This document shows, piece after piece, positions 28,522-37,264 of a stretch of 64,000 nt of DNA (position 1 is the stretch's first letter; each line of letters starts with the position of its first letter). Below the pieces are notes generated by a model. It was given only the letters and a program-made list of their open reading frames with translations. It searched no databases and had not been told where the DNA came from. Both the position numbers and the translations under genes were made by a program. This stretch comes from a candidate division KSB1 bacterium (GTDB lineage: Bacteria; Zhuqueibacterota; Zhuqueibacteria; Residuimicrobiales; Krinioviventaceae): assembly GCA_034521575.1 (NCBI GenBank), contig JAXHMJ010000005.1, positions 2,232,001 to 2,296,000 on the forward strand. Reading direction: 5' to 3'.

Positions 28522-29441
28522 AACAAATCTGTATGTTTCTTTTCTCGCTCAGCCTCGTGTTTCTTGCATGCGACTCCCCGTCGATCAATGACAGCAGCAT
28601 GCTGGACGGAGATTTTATGTATGACGTGTCTCTGTATGAACCGGAAAACTATCTGGTGTCCGCTGCCATTTCGGAACCGACGCCGGAACAATTGCAGATG
28701 CCGGTGGTCATTGCTTCGCACGGATATAGCGCCACCACGTTTGAATGGGACGAGTTTCATGCCTGGACCAGGGATCAGGGCGGCATGCTTGTTTCACGGG
28801 TGCTTTTGGGAGGACATGGCCGCGATTATCAGACCTTTAAACATTCAACCTGGCAGGATTGGCTGCGTCCCATTCAGAATGAATATGAACGTCTGGTCGA
28901 GCTGGGATATCAGCATATCTCTTTTCTGGCATCTTCTACATCCTGCGCACTGCTTCTGGAACTCCTCAACGACGGCTACTTTCAGGGAATGGATTATCCT
29001 GAACATTTTCTGTTTGTGGATCCCATCATTATTTCTTCAGACAAATTGCTGTCTCTGATTGGTATTGTCGGTCCTATGCTGGGATATATTGAAACAGAAC
29101 CCACAGACGAGGAACGCCGACACTGGTACACCTTTCGGCCCCAGGAAACCCTGCAGGAACTGCAAACGCTGTTGACGACTGTGCGCAAGGATTTACAGTC
29201 CGGCATCAACCTGGAATCACATTTAAAAGTATACAAATCAAAAAAAGACGAATCTGCAGATCCTGTTTCTGCGGTATTGATTTACAAGGGTGTAAAGGGG
29301 AACATCGAGGTGGAAATGGTCGATTCGGATCTGCATGTGTTTACACGCCTGGCCGGACGCGGCGCGGTTTCACAGCGGGATGTGACAAATCAGATGCAGG
29401 CGTTTCAGGATATCCGGCGTATTGTTTTAAACAGTCAATAA
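28518..29441 (+). CDS. Alpha/beta-hydrolase-like lipoprotein
   Basis: A 307-residue lipoprotein (lipobox VFLACD near residue 17) with an alpha/beta hydrolase core resembling carboxylesterases and monoglyceride lipases. PVVIASHGYSATTFEW forms the oxyanion strand with HGY. The expected nucleophile-elbow region reads FLASSTSCALLL. The usual G-x-S-x-G is therefore replaced by A-S-S-T-S, and whether Ser at this point still acts is uncertain. A possible acid/His pair is VDSDLHVFTR near the end. It is coupled to the barrel-like protein upstream (ATGA) and followed directly by a terminator. Confidence 0.75.
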   Translation: MKQICMFLFSLSLVFLACDSPSINDSSMLDGDFMYDVSLYEPENYLVSAAISEPTPEQLQMPVVIASHGYSATTFEWDEFHAWTRDQGGMLVSRVLLGGHGRDYQTFKHSTWQDWLRPIQNEYERLVELGYQHISFLASSTSCALLLELLNDGYFQGMDYPEHFLFVDPIIISSDKLLSLIGIVGPMLGYIETEPTDEERRHWYTFRPQETLQELQTLLTTVRKDLQSGINLESHLKVYKSKKDESADPVSAVLIYKGVKGNIEVEMVDSDLHVFTRLAGRGAVSQRDVTNQMQAFQDIRRIVLNSQ

Positions 29442-29474
29442 AAAAAGCCTCAAATGGACATTTGAGGCTTTTTT
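29441..29474 (+). terminator. Terminator of the barrel-lipoprotein operon
   Basis: A 14-bp stem (AAAAAAGCCTCAAA with its exact complement), a 6-base loop and a TTTTTT end. It begins at the stop codon. Confidence 0.88.
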
Positions 29475-29540
29475 GTGTGAGAGAATATGGTTCTGATGTC
29501 ATGTTGAATGGATATATGTAAAAGTTACGCGTTTTATCAT

Positions 29541-29571
29541 CCCGATTCCCTGATGAGAGCAGGGAATCGGG
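29541..29571. repeat. 12-bp inverted repeat in the 29.5-kb gap
   Basis: CCCGATTCCCTG, a 7-base loop, CAGGGAATCGGG. There is no T-run on either side, so it is not a standard terminator; it lies between the two convergent genes. Confidence 0.5.
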
Positions 29572-29602
29572 TTTCAACAAGGAGCTGAGAGAAAATGAGA
29601 AT

Positions 29603-30010
29603 TTATCGTACTGCTAAATACTGATTGTTAATAGCGTTATACAGTTCTTTAAAGAAAGAATCTGCGTTTTCAAATGATTCCAGTTTCACTTTTTCCTGAA
29701 GATCAGCATTATTCAAATAGATGTAGATCAGCTCGGCATTCACACGAATATAGTCCAGATCTTCTTTTTCTGACATTTTGGCGAGTTTGCCGAATACCTC
29801 ACGTACATCTGCAGACGGCGCTGTGCTTTTCACCTGTGCCAGGCCCAAAAGAGCAGATCTGCGGACACCCGCGTTTTCAGAATCCAGTGATAGTTTGTAT
29901 GCTTTGATTGCTTTTTCAATACGATTGTCGTCAGTTACTCTTGCTTCCACAGTTACAGTCGAACCGGCCAGCAGTGCAAAAGCAGATACAACGAGGATTA
30001 TTTTTTTCAT
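29603..30010 (-). CDS. Small secreted HEAT-repeat-like protein
   Basis: A 135-residue exported protein: signal MKKIILVVSAFALLAGSTVTVEA, then helical pairs typical of HEAT repeats (AIKAYKLSLDSENAGVRRSALLGLAQ, in short 'ENAGVRRSALLGLAQ', and REVFGKLAKMSEKED). Two ATGs are adjacent (30013 and 30010). GGAGG is only 2 bases from the first and 5 from the second, so 30010 is used. It is probably a periplasmic protein-binding protein; the partner is unknown. Confidence 0.78.
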   Translation of the reverse strand: MKKIILVVSAFALLAGSTVTVEARVTDDNRIEKAIKAYKLSLDSENAGVRRSALLGLAQVKSTAPSADVREVFGKLAKMSEKEDLDYIRVNAELIYIYLNNADLQEKVKLESFENADSFFKELYNAINNQYLAVR

Positions 30011-30365
30011 CATATCCTCCTTTTTTATATAATGAATGATCAGTATCAACCAATTTCACCCTAAACTATATCAAAGACAATGCCAAACTTTTAGCGGATC
30101 GTACAAGTCTATTAAAAACAGTTATAAAGATGTGGATTGTGCCAAGGCAGCGGGTCAGCAGGGGGGAGCCACAATATGTACCATTTTTCTGCCCCAGGAT
30201 AAATACCGCCGGGGTGTGAATGGATTATACTCTGTTAGTCAATAAAAAACAGTTTTAAACGGCTTGTAAAAGTGTTGAGCGATCAGTGGAATTTATAAAA
30301 CACAAATTGTGAACATATGTGGCGTTGTGAAGAAATGTGGCGCCCGTTCAATAAAAATAAATCTC

Positions 30366-30396
30366 TTGCAAAAAATATGATCAACCCTTATCTTTG
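30366..30396 (+). promoter_or_regulatory. Predicted Bacteroidetes-type promoter of the hydrogenase operon
   Basis: TTG, a 20-base spacer, TATCTTTG. This matches the Bacteroidetes -33/-7 pattern (TTTG ... TAnnTTTG) without mismatch in the TAnnTTTG part. It lies about 120 bases before the first hydrogenase gene. The remaining gap from 30011 to 30365 holds nothing recognisable. Confidence 0.55.
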
Positions 30397-30516
30397 TAGA
30401 GAGGCATTATATAACCGGAATGAGTGCGACATTTAATCGAAACAGCGGGTGATAAATCCAGATAAAATATGGTGCGGCGATTTGTCTCCCGGCGCTTGAT
30501 ATAAAAGAGGATAAAT

Positions 30517-32691
30517 ATGGGTAATGCACAAAAATTTTACCGCGCTCTGGAACAGTATATGGAAGAGCAGCGCGACCAGAGCGGTATTGACGACAAGATA
30601 CTGATTCAGGTGGGTTCGGCAACCTGTGAAAATGCCGCCGGATCGGAGGCGGTCTGGAAAGAACTGGACAAGCTGATCCGGGTGAGCGGCCGTGAGGATA
30701 TTATTTTGAAACAAACCGGCTGTACCGGCCGCTGTGCACGTGAACCGATTGTCGGTGTGTTTGTACCCGGACAAATTCCTATCAAATACGAGACGGTAGA
30801 TCCAGACAAGGTACACCGGATATTCAGTAAACATGTGATGGGCGGAGAAACCATTCCGGGGCTGATTCTGGACAAAGAGACGGAACAACGCTATTCGCAT
30901 GTGATTACGGTATGCAATTCATCTCGCTGCAACGGCTCGGGCAAAGACCCGGCCGAAGAGATCAGAGCCGCGCTCAAGGAAGCCAATATAGAGGACAATG
31001 TGCGTATTTTCAAGGGCGGCTGTTTTGGGTTGTGTTCTGACGCACAGGTGGGCAAGCGCGGTGTGATGATGATCTTTCCGGCACGTGTGCTTTATGCCTA
31101 TAAGAATAAAGAAGAACTGAAACAGATTCTGGATACGCATATTAACCAGGGAAAACTGGCCGAGTCTTTCAAGACGCAAACCGATTTTATCACCGAACAA
31201 TTTTTTTCCCGTTACGGAGATGTTGCGTTTTTCAATAAACAAACACGCCTGACGCTGCGCAACAGCGGCCTGATTGATCCTGAAAGCCTGCAGGATTATG
31301 TACATCACAAAGGATTTGCCGCCCTGGCCAAAGCACTGGACCAGGGGTCGCCCAAATCCATTGTGGACGAGATTGCCAAATCCGGATTGCGCGGCCGCGG
31401 CGGCGGCGGTTATCCCACGGGCACCAAATGGAAGTTCGGGGCTCAGGCAAAAGACACGGAAAAATATGTGGTCTGCAACGCGGATGAAGGGGATCCCGGT
31501 GCGTTTATGGACCGAAGCGCGCTGGAAGGTGATCCCTTTATCATCATTGAGGGTATGACCATCGGCGGTTTGGCGATTGGCGCGCAAAAAGGGTATATTT
31601 ATGTACGCGCCGAGTACCCGCTGGCCATCGAGCGGCTGCAGAACGCCATCCAGGTGGCGCGCGACAACAAGCTGCTGGGCAAAAATATTATGAATTCCGG
31701 ATTCAATTTTGATATCGAAATCCGGCTGGGCGCCGGCGCCTTTGTTTGCGGAGAAGAGACGGCACTGATGCTGTCTGTCGAAGGAAAACGCGGACAGCCG
31801 CGTATCCGTCCACCTTACCCCACGGATTACGGACTCTGGGGGCATCCCACGGTGATCAACAATGTGGAAACCTGGGCCAATATCCCCACAATCATGCTTT
31901 ACGGCGCGGACTGGTTTTCCCATATCGGCACCAAGACCAGCCGCGGTACCAAGGTTTTTGCGCTGGCCGGTAAGGTCAGTAACACCGGACTGGTTGAAGT
32001 GCCGATGGGTACGACTTTGAGAGAAATTATTTATGATATCGGCGGCGGTATACCGGACGGCAAAACACTCAAAGCTGTTCAGACCGGCGGACCCTCCGGC
32101 GGCTGCATTCCCGCTTCCCAAATTGATACTCCGGTTGATTATGACCGTCTGGCAGAACTCGGATCGATTATGGGGTCGGGAGGCATGATTATCCTGGACG
32201 AGGATGACTGTATGGTGGCGACCGCCAAGTTTTTTCTCGAATTCACCAAATCGGAATCGTGCGGCAAGTGTGTACCCTGCCGAGAAGGCACCGTACGCAT
32301 GCTGGAAATTCTGGAATGCATCACCCAGGGTGACGGCAAACCGGATGATCTGGTCAAGCTGGAGCGGCTTGGCAAGCTCATACAAAGCACCTCCCTGTGC
32401 GGTCTGGGAACTACGGCACCCAATCCCGTGCTCAGTGCTTTGGAAAATTTTCGGGAAGAATTTGAACTGCACGCCAATGAAAAGACATGTCCTGCACATT
32501 CCTGTCGACAGTTGATCCGTTACGAAATCAATCCGGATAAATGTACCGGCTGTACCCTGTGCGCCCGGCGCTGTCCGGTTTCCTGTATTTCCGGTGAACG
32601 CAAAAAAGTTCACGTGATTGACCAGGAAGCATGTATCAAATGCGGTGAGTGTTACAATGTCTGCAAGTTTGACGCGGTAGACCGACTATAA
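30517..32691 (+). CDS. hydB: [FeFe]-hydrogenase flavoprotein subunit (HydB/NuoF type)
   Basis: NADH- and FMN-binding subunit of a soluble electron-bifurcating hydrogenase, 724 residues. In order: two thioredoxin-like [2Fe-2S] domains in tandem (Cys37, 69, 73, then Cys133, 138, 169, 173); the NuoF core with GLRGRGGGGYPTG and CNADEGDPGAFMDRS (NADH/FMN); an SLBB-like part; the [4Fe-4S] motif SCGKCVPCREG; and at the end two ferredoxin clusters, CTGCTLCARRCP and CIKCGECYNVC. Thermotoga HydB has one N-terminal [2Fe-2S] domain and about 630 residues. The extra domain here lacks one of the four usual Cys. The gene is first in the operon B-A-C. Confidence 0.93.
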   Translation: MGNAQKFYRALEQYMEEQRDQSGIDDKILIQVGSATCENAAGSEAVWKELDKLIRVSGREDIILKQTGCTGRCAREPIVGVFVPGQIPIKYETVDPDKVHRIFSKHVMGGETIPGLILDKETEQRYSHVITVCNSSRCNGSGKDPAEEIRAALKEANIEDNVRIFKGGCFGLCSDAQVGKRGVMMIFPARVLYAYKNKEELKQILDTHINQGKLAESFKTQTDFITEQFFSRYGDVAFFNKQTRLTLRNSGLIDPESLQDYVHHKGFAALAKALDQGSPKSIVDEIAKSGLRGRGGGGYPTGTKWKFGAQAKDTEKYVVCNADEGDPGAFMDRSALEGDPFIIIEGMTIGGLAIGAQKGYIYVRAEYPLAIERLQNAIQVARDNKLLGKNIMNSGFNFDIEIRLGAGAFVCGEETALMLSVEGKRGQPRIRPPYPTDYGLWGHPTVINNVETWANIPTIMLYGADWFSHIGTKTSRGTKVFALAGKVSNTGLVEVPMGTTLREIIYDIGGGIPDGKTLKAVQTGGPSGGCIPASQIDTPVDYDRLAELGSIMGSGGMIILDEDDCMVATAKFFLEFTKSESCGKCVPCREGTVRMLEILECITQGDGKPDDLVKLERLGKLIQSTSLCGLGTTAPNPVLSALENFREEFELHANEKTCPAHSCRQLIRYEINPDKCTGCTLCARRCPVSCISGERKKVHVIDQEACIKCGECYNVCKFDAVDRL

Positions 32692-32724
32692 AGATTTTTA
32701 ATCAAAGTGAAACAGGATAGGTTT

Positions 32725-33132
32725 ATGAAAACAATAAATTTAAAAATAGATGGTACAGATGTAGCGGTGCCGCAAAACACCACAATCATGCAGGCGGCGG
32801 AAGAGCTGGGTATTAAAATTCCGCGTTTGTGCTACCATCCTCAGCTTTCGATCGAAGGCGCCTGCAGGATTTGTATCGTCCAGGTCAAGGGTTATAACAA
32901 ATTTGTCACGTCGTGTGCCAATACGGTCAGCGAAGGCATGGAGGTGGTCACCAACTCTCCGGAAATCCGGGAAGCGCGCCGCGATCTGGTTGAATTGATT
33001 CTCGATAACCATCCGCGTGAGTGCCAGATCTGTGAACGCGACGGCAATTGTGAGCTGCAGAACCTTGCTTATCGTCTGGGTGTTCGCGAACGCCTGTTTG
33101 AAGGCAAACGCAAACGCCATGACATTGAAAAA
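32725..33132 (+). CDS. hydA: [FeFe]-hydrogenase catalytic subunit, N-terminal part (frameshifted)
   Basis: 5' part of HydA: a plant-type [2Fe-2S] ferredoxin domain (LCYHPQLSIEGACRIC, with VTSC further on) and the His-Cys3 cluster motif HPRECQICERDGNC, as in NuoG. The start is the ATG at 32725 with AGGATAGG before it; the frame is open from a GTG at 32707. The frame breaks at the AAAAA run near 33128-33132: the nominal frame ends at 33249, while NPARPVIRDAEKCILC continues in the next frame. The break lies between two cofactor domains of an otherwise perfect protein. Confidence 0.88.
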
Positions 33133-34480
33133 TCCAGCCCGTCCGGTGATCCGCGATGCGGAAAAGTGTATCCTCTGCCGACGCTGTGTGCGTGTGTGTT
33201 CGGAAATACAGGGGATTCACAATCTCAGTCAGTTGTACCGCGGAACTGATACGGTCGTGGCTCCGGCGCATGAAGCGCCCATGGCGGAATCGGTGTGTAT
33301 CACCTGCGGCCAGTGCATTAATGTCTGTCCGGTAGCCGCCTTTCTGGAAAACCCGTCAACGGACGATGTGTGGGCCGCATTGTCCGATCCGAATAAACAT
33401 GTGGTGGCGCATACGGCGCCTGCGATCCGGGCGGCGATCGGAGAGGGGTTCAATTTTCCCATTGGCACGCCTTCCACCGGCAAAATGATCACGGCCCTGC
33501 GGCGTCTGGGATTCGATGGTGTGTTTGATACCAATTTCGGAGCCGATCTTACGATTGTGGAAGAAGCCAATGAACTGCTGCACCGGCTTGAATCCGATGA
33601 AAATCTGCCGCTGCTGACTTCGTGTTCACCCGGATGGATCAAGTTTATGGAACATTTTTATCCCGATATGATTCCTTTTGCGTCAACATGCAAATCACCC
33701 ATGATGATGCTGTCTACATTGTTGAAAACCTATTATGCGGAACAGAATGATCTGGACCCCAAAGATATTTATGTGGTCGGAATTATGCCGTGCGTGGCGA
33801 AGAAATTTGAATCGGAGCGTCCCGAACACCGCAACGCCGACGGCATGCCGTATACCGATGCCGTATTGACCACCCGCGAACTGATCTGGATGATCAAAGC
33901 CTATGGTATTGATTTCGCCAATCTGCCGGATGACGAATTTGACAACCCCCTCGGCTTTTCCACCGGGGCCGGCGATCTTTTCGGAACCACCGGCGGGGTG
34001 ATGGAAGCGGCGCTGCGAACTGCAGCCGAAAAATTGACGGGCACGAGTCTAACTGAACTGGATTATAAAGAGGTGCGAGAAGCGGAAGGACTTAAAGAAG
34101 CAAGCATCGAAATCGCCGGCAAGACTCTGAATGTCGCGGTTGCGAATGGACTGACCAATGCCAAAATCATCCTGGACAAGGTCAAAGAAGGGGTGAAAAC
34201 CTATCATCTTGTTGAATTGATGGCGTGTCCCGGCGGCTGTATCGGTGGCGGCGGACAACCGTATCCGACGCAAGGTTATTACGTTCTGGACAAGGCAGTC
34301 CTGAAAAAACGCGCCAAAGCCCTGTATTCGATTGACAGTGACAAGAAAATACGAAAATCACATGAAAATCCCTATATACAGGAGCTGTATAAACAATATT
34401 TGGAAGAACCGGGCAGCAAAAAAGCCCATGAGCTTTTGCATACCACCTATTCACCAAAAGAACCAAAAGGGATTAGCTAA
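33128..34480 (+). CDS. hydA: [FeFe]-hydrogenase catalytic subunit, H-cluster part
   Basis: Rest of HydA. Two [4Fe-4S] motifs (CILCRRCVRVC and CITCGQCINVC) are followed by the H-cluster domain with all three signatures: L1 TSCSPGWIKF, L2 MPCVAKKFE and L3 ELMACPGGCIGGGGQP. The four Cys that bind the H-cluster are present. The C-terminal ENPYIQELYKQYLEEP is the usual tail of this group. Joined to the first part, the enzyme has about 585 residues and the modular layout of bifurcating (group A) hydrogenases. HydE, HydF and HydG, which build the H-cluster, are not in this window. The stop overlaps the next start (TAATG). Confidence 0.93.
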   Translation, partial: KNPARPVIRDAEKCILCRRCVRVCSEIQGIHNLSQLYRGTDTVVAPAHEAPMAESVCITCGQCINVCPVAAFLENPSTDDVWAALSDPNKHVVAHTAPAIRAAIGEGFNFPIGTPSTGKMITALRRLGFDGVFDTNFGADLTIVEEANELLHRLESDENLPLLTSCSPGWIKFMEHFYPDMIPFASTCKSPMMMLSTLLKTYYAEQNDLDPKDIYVVGIMPCVAKKFESERPEHRNADGMPYTDAVLTTRELIWMIKAYGIDFANLPDDEFDNPLGFSTGAGDLFGTTGGVMEAALRTAAEKLTGTSLTELDYKEVREAEGLKEASIEIAGKTLNVAVANGLTNAKIILDKVKEGVKTYHLVELMACPGGCIGGGGQPYPTQGYYVLDKAVLKKRAKALYSIDSDKKIRKSHENPYIQELYKQYLEEPGSKKAHELLHTTYSPKEPKGIS

Positions 34481-34968
34481 TGTCAGAGACCAGTACGTTG
34501 TTGGATAAAGATATACTAGAGTTTATTGACGAGTGTCGGGAAAAACCCTATTCTGACAGTTATCTCATTGCTGTCCTGCATCGGGTTCAAAAACGATACG
34601 GCTATTTGTCAGAAGAACATATGGATGAGGTGGCTCAGCGGCTTCAGGTTCCCACTTCAACCGTGAGTGGAGTAGCTACGTTTTATCATTTTTTCCGGCT
34701 GCAGCCCAAAGGCAGGTTTTCTATTTCCGTTTGTCTGGGGACCGCCTGCTTTGTCCGGGGAGCCGACCGGGTTCTGGAAGCGTTTCGCGATGAATTGGGC
34801 ATTGAAGTGGGAGAGACCACTCAGGATCAGTTGTTTTCACTGGAAACCACCCGATGTCTGGGAGTTTGCGCCCTGGCGCCTGTGGTCACGATCAATGACA
34901 AGGTGTACAGTAAGGTGAGCGGCGCTCAGGTTCCCGACCTGCTGAACCGGGTGAAAAACGGCGAATAG
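34480..34968 (+). CDS. hydC: [FeFe]-hydrogenase NuoE-like subunit
   Basis: Thioredoxin-like [2Fe-2S] subunit of the hydrogenase, 162 residues. An N-terminal helical bundle (LIAVLHRVQKRYGYLSEEH, VSGVATFYHFF) is followed by the cluster Cys in CLGTACFVRG and TTRCLGVCALAP, the NuoE/HydC pattern C-x4-C ... C-x3-C. Translation is coupled to HydA (TAATG). It completes the BAC trimer that couples ferredoxin and NADH oxidation to hydrogen formation. Confidence 0.92.
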   Translation: MSETSTLLDKDILEFIDECREKPYSDSYLIAVLHRVQKRYGYLSEEHMDEVAQRLQVPTSTVSGVATFYHFFRLQPKGRFSISVCLGTACFVRGADRVLEAFRDELGIEVGETTQDQLFSLETTRCLGVCALAPVVTINDKVYSKVSGAQVPDLLNRVKNGE

Positions 34969-34989
34969 GAGGTCCTGTTCGCCGCTTTT
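34960..34989 (+). terminator. Terminator of the hydrogenase operon
   Basis: CGGCGAA, an 11-base loop (with inner AGGA/TCCT pairing), TTCGCCG, then CTTTTTG. It overlaps the last codons of hydC. Confidence 0.75.
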
Positions 34990-34992
34990 TGA

Positions 34993-35403
34993 CTAGTCTT
35001 CAATGATAATTTCATAATCGATGGTCGCCGCTTTTTTTAACATAGCGCTCACACCGCAGTATTTTTCCTGACTCAGTTGCACGGCCTTTTCCGCTTTGTC
35101 GCGTGTGATGTCCCCTCCTTTGAACCGGTAAATCACTTTGATCGTTGTGTAGACTTTGGGGTGTTCGTCCGAGGTTTCAGCTTCCACATTGATACTGAAC
35201 GTTTCCGGTTCGGCGCGCATCTTGCGCAGAATGCTGATGACATCCATGCCGGTACAGCCGGCCAGAGACACGAGTGTGAGTCCCTTGGGCTTGACACCCT
35301 TTCCTTGTCCGCCGACTGATTCTCCGGCATCCATTGAAATCTCAAACCCGTCCAGTTTTGCGGTAAAATGCATGTTTTCGTTCAATGAAACAGAGGTTTT
35401 CAT
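34993..35403 (-). CDS. OsmC/Ohr-family peroxidase-like protein
   Basis: A 136-residue OsmC-family protein; members reduce organic peroxides with two Cys. The first Cys lies in LVSLAGCTGMDVISIL and the second in KYCGVSAML, both at the expected places. The N-terminal beta part includes DGFEISMDAGESVGGQGKG. It belongs to the YhfA-like subgroup by length and the GKGVKPKGL segment. It is convergent with hydC and may protect the oxygen-sensitive hydrogenase; that link rests on position only. Confidence 0.92.
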   Translation of the reverse strand: MKTSVSLNENMHFTAKLDGFEISMDAGESVGGQGKGVKPKGLTLVSLAGCTGMDVISILRKMRAEPETFSINVEAETSDEHPKVYTTIKVIYRFKGGDITRDKAEKAVQLSQEKYCGVSAMLKKAATIDYEIIIED

Positions 35404-35495
35404 GAGTGTCCTTCCCGGTCAATGGTTGGTTGCTTGGTTCCTACAAAACAACAAAAAAAACAAAGCGATTCATCCCCGATGAACGCTAACTCTGA

Positions 35496-36368
35496 TCACG
35501 GGCTGATCTGACGGAGCCAGGCCATCGGCCAGCGCCATTCTTTACCGTCTTGTGTACGAATAATGATTCGCACTGAATTTTTGCGCATGATTCGGACAAT
35601 GCTGACGGTTTGATGCTCATACATGCGGTTGGGATCAAACGTGACATAAAGTTCGTCGCCGGGAGATAGCGATCTCAAGTGATTAAAATGCTCAAGTTTG
35701 TCGGCTATATATTTTTTTTGCGCTGCAGGTGACAGCATCAGGTGTGCGCGTTTCAGGGCACCGTTCAGGGTGCCGGGCAGCGCCGAGGCATCGAAATCCG
35801 CCGGATTGAACACGGCTGCCAGGGAAACCGGTCTTTGAGACTGGCGTTTCTGTTTTTTACGCTGCAGTTTTTCGCTCCGGATCGAATATCCAAGCGCTGT
35901 CACATGATCATGCGCCCACTGATTGGCGCTGTGTTCACCTTTATGCGGATGAAGACCCAAATGATGGCGCTGGTAATGGTGCAATTCATGGGCAAAGAGG
36001 TGCGCCAGATGGTCATAAAATCCGTTATATGTATGTCTCCATAGGTATCCGTCCATTTCGGTGCGCGGATATTCGCACAGACGTGGAGACAGCATCATCC
36101 GGATCAGTTTGAACTGTTGCGGAAGATCACCCGGAATCTCTGCGCGGGAAAACTCACTCATATGTCCGCCTTTGGGATGCAGCCGATTGGCTCGTATCCA
36201 TTGACGCACATAGGCGCGGCCGCCCATACGTTTGCTGCGTACAGACAGGTACAGTGTCACCACCAGGTCACGGCAGTCCGTATTCCCGGCCACATGTTTC
36301 AACGTCTCGCGGATTTTGGTCTCGCTGGCAACATTCGCTGGAATGAATCCGTAAATATAAAGCTTCAT
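35496..36368 (-). CDS. Zinc-metallopeptidase-like protein (HELHH)
   Basis: A 290-residue protein with a clear HExxH motif (FAHELHHYQRHH near residue 125), followed by GEHSANQWAHDH where a third metal ligand would lie. This resembles SprT-like or other minimal gluzincin folds. The C-terminal 60 residues (DELYVTFDPNRMYEHQ, VRIIIRTQDGKEWRWP) look like a small beta-barrel nucleic-acid or substrate-binding domain, which also fits SprT-like proteins. No signal peptide, so cytoplasmic. The start at 36368 (MKLYIYGF) avoids overlap with the upstream gene. Function unproven. Confidence 0.65.
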   Translation of the reverse strand: MKLYIYGFIPANVASETKIRETLKHVAGNTDCRDLVVTLYLSVRSKRMGGRAYVRQWIRANRLHPKGGHMSEFSRAEIPGDLPQQFKLIRMMLSPRLCEYPRTEMDGYLWRHTYNGFYDHLAHLFAHELHHYQRHHLGLHPHKGEHSANQWAHDHVTALGYSIRSEKLQRKKQKRQSQRPVSLAAVFNPADFDASALPGTLNGALKRAHLMLSPAAQKKYIADKLEHFNHLRSLSPGDELYVTFDPNRMYEHQTVSIVRIMRKNSVRIIIRTQDGKEWRWPMAWLRQISP

Positions 36369-36394
36369 AAAAGATCGTTGTGTCAAATAATAGA

Positions 36395-37264
36395 TTACTC
36401 TGATGGTACACGGGATCGATAATTCTGACTCGCATTTTGCAGCCAAATGTCGCGATCCGCGTAATTGATTACCCCGTCGCCGGAAATATCATGCCGATTG
36501 TATGCCGGGTCCGCCGTATGCTTTGCATTGTAGAATTGCACATAATCCAGACTGTTCAAGAGTCCATCCTGGTTAAAGTCACCGCCGATGCTCGCCCAGG
36601 TCTGATTGAACATCTGTTTCATGGCGTTGCTGCCGTATGCCGAATTTTCACTGCTGCTAAAATCAAACGTAGAGACCGGAGAGTTGACTATGGCTGTGCT
36701 GTTGGCGCTCATGAATGTGAGGTGCGCATTGTGGCGGATGACCGCATAATAGTCTCCGGGCACAAGTTCCGGCAGCCGGATCGGCTGTGATTCCCGTATC
36801 GGATCCACGACGTGCCCGTCTGTGTTGAGCAGATATGAACGCTGCCAGACATCCGGGCCGTCTGCTGCAGTGCGCAGCGACACACTGACCCAGTCGACAA
36901 TATCCGCTGAAACAGACACAGCAAGACGCTGATCTGCATAGGGAGAAATTTGCGGCAGATTGTCGTTGACGGCCCATACTGACTGCATTTGTTCCGCCTG
37001 CACGGTGAGTCCCTCTAAAAACAGACGAAGATTCAATCGCGGCAGAGACTCTTCGAACACGGCGTACAGACCGGGTTGATCGAGATCGATGACCAGCTTA
37101 TTGTCCGAGCTGGTCGCTGCGCCGCCGACATACTGCCAGGTCATGTTTTGATAGCGGAAAAACGCCAGGCGGGATTCGTCCAGTCCGTTTACGTCGTCAT
37201 CCGTATAATGCAGAGTCAGACGGCATTTCAATCCTGCAGCGGCTCCTGAAATCGGATGCGCCAC
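36395..37264 (-). CDS. Dockerin-tailed secreted protein, C-terminal part
   Basis: 3' part of the gene that starts at 38784; the frame shifts at about 37245-37262. It begins with a beta-sandwich segment (LTLHYTDDDVNGLDESRLAFFRY) common near the ends of surface proteins. Next is an Ig-like region, and it ends in two EF-hand-like calcium loops, DFNQDGLLNSLDYVQFYN and DISGDGVINYADRDIW, forming a type I dockerin. Dockerins normally bind cohesins; no cohesin is seen in the window. Unlike neighbouring secreted proteins it has no type IX sorting domain. Confidence 0.7.
   Translation of the reverse strand: MAHPISGAAAGLKCRLTLHYTDDDVNGLDESRLAFFRYQNMTWQYVGGAATSSDNKLVIDLDQPGLYAVFEESLPRLNLRLFLEGLTVQAEQMQSVWAVNDNLPQISPYADQRLAVSVSADIVDWVSVSLRTAADGPDVWQRSYLLNTDGHVVDPIRESQPIRLPELVPGDYYAVIRHNAHLTFMSANSTAIVNSPVSTFDFSSSENSAYGSNAMKQMFNQTWASIGGDFNQDGLLNSLDYVQFYNAKHTADPAYNRHDISGDGVINYADRDIWLQNASQNYRSRVPSE

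Noticed and set aside
30919-32613. A 564-codon open frame antisense to hydB
   Set aside because: It mirrors the codon pattern of the strongly supported hydB gene and has no homology, signal or ribosome site.
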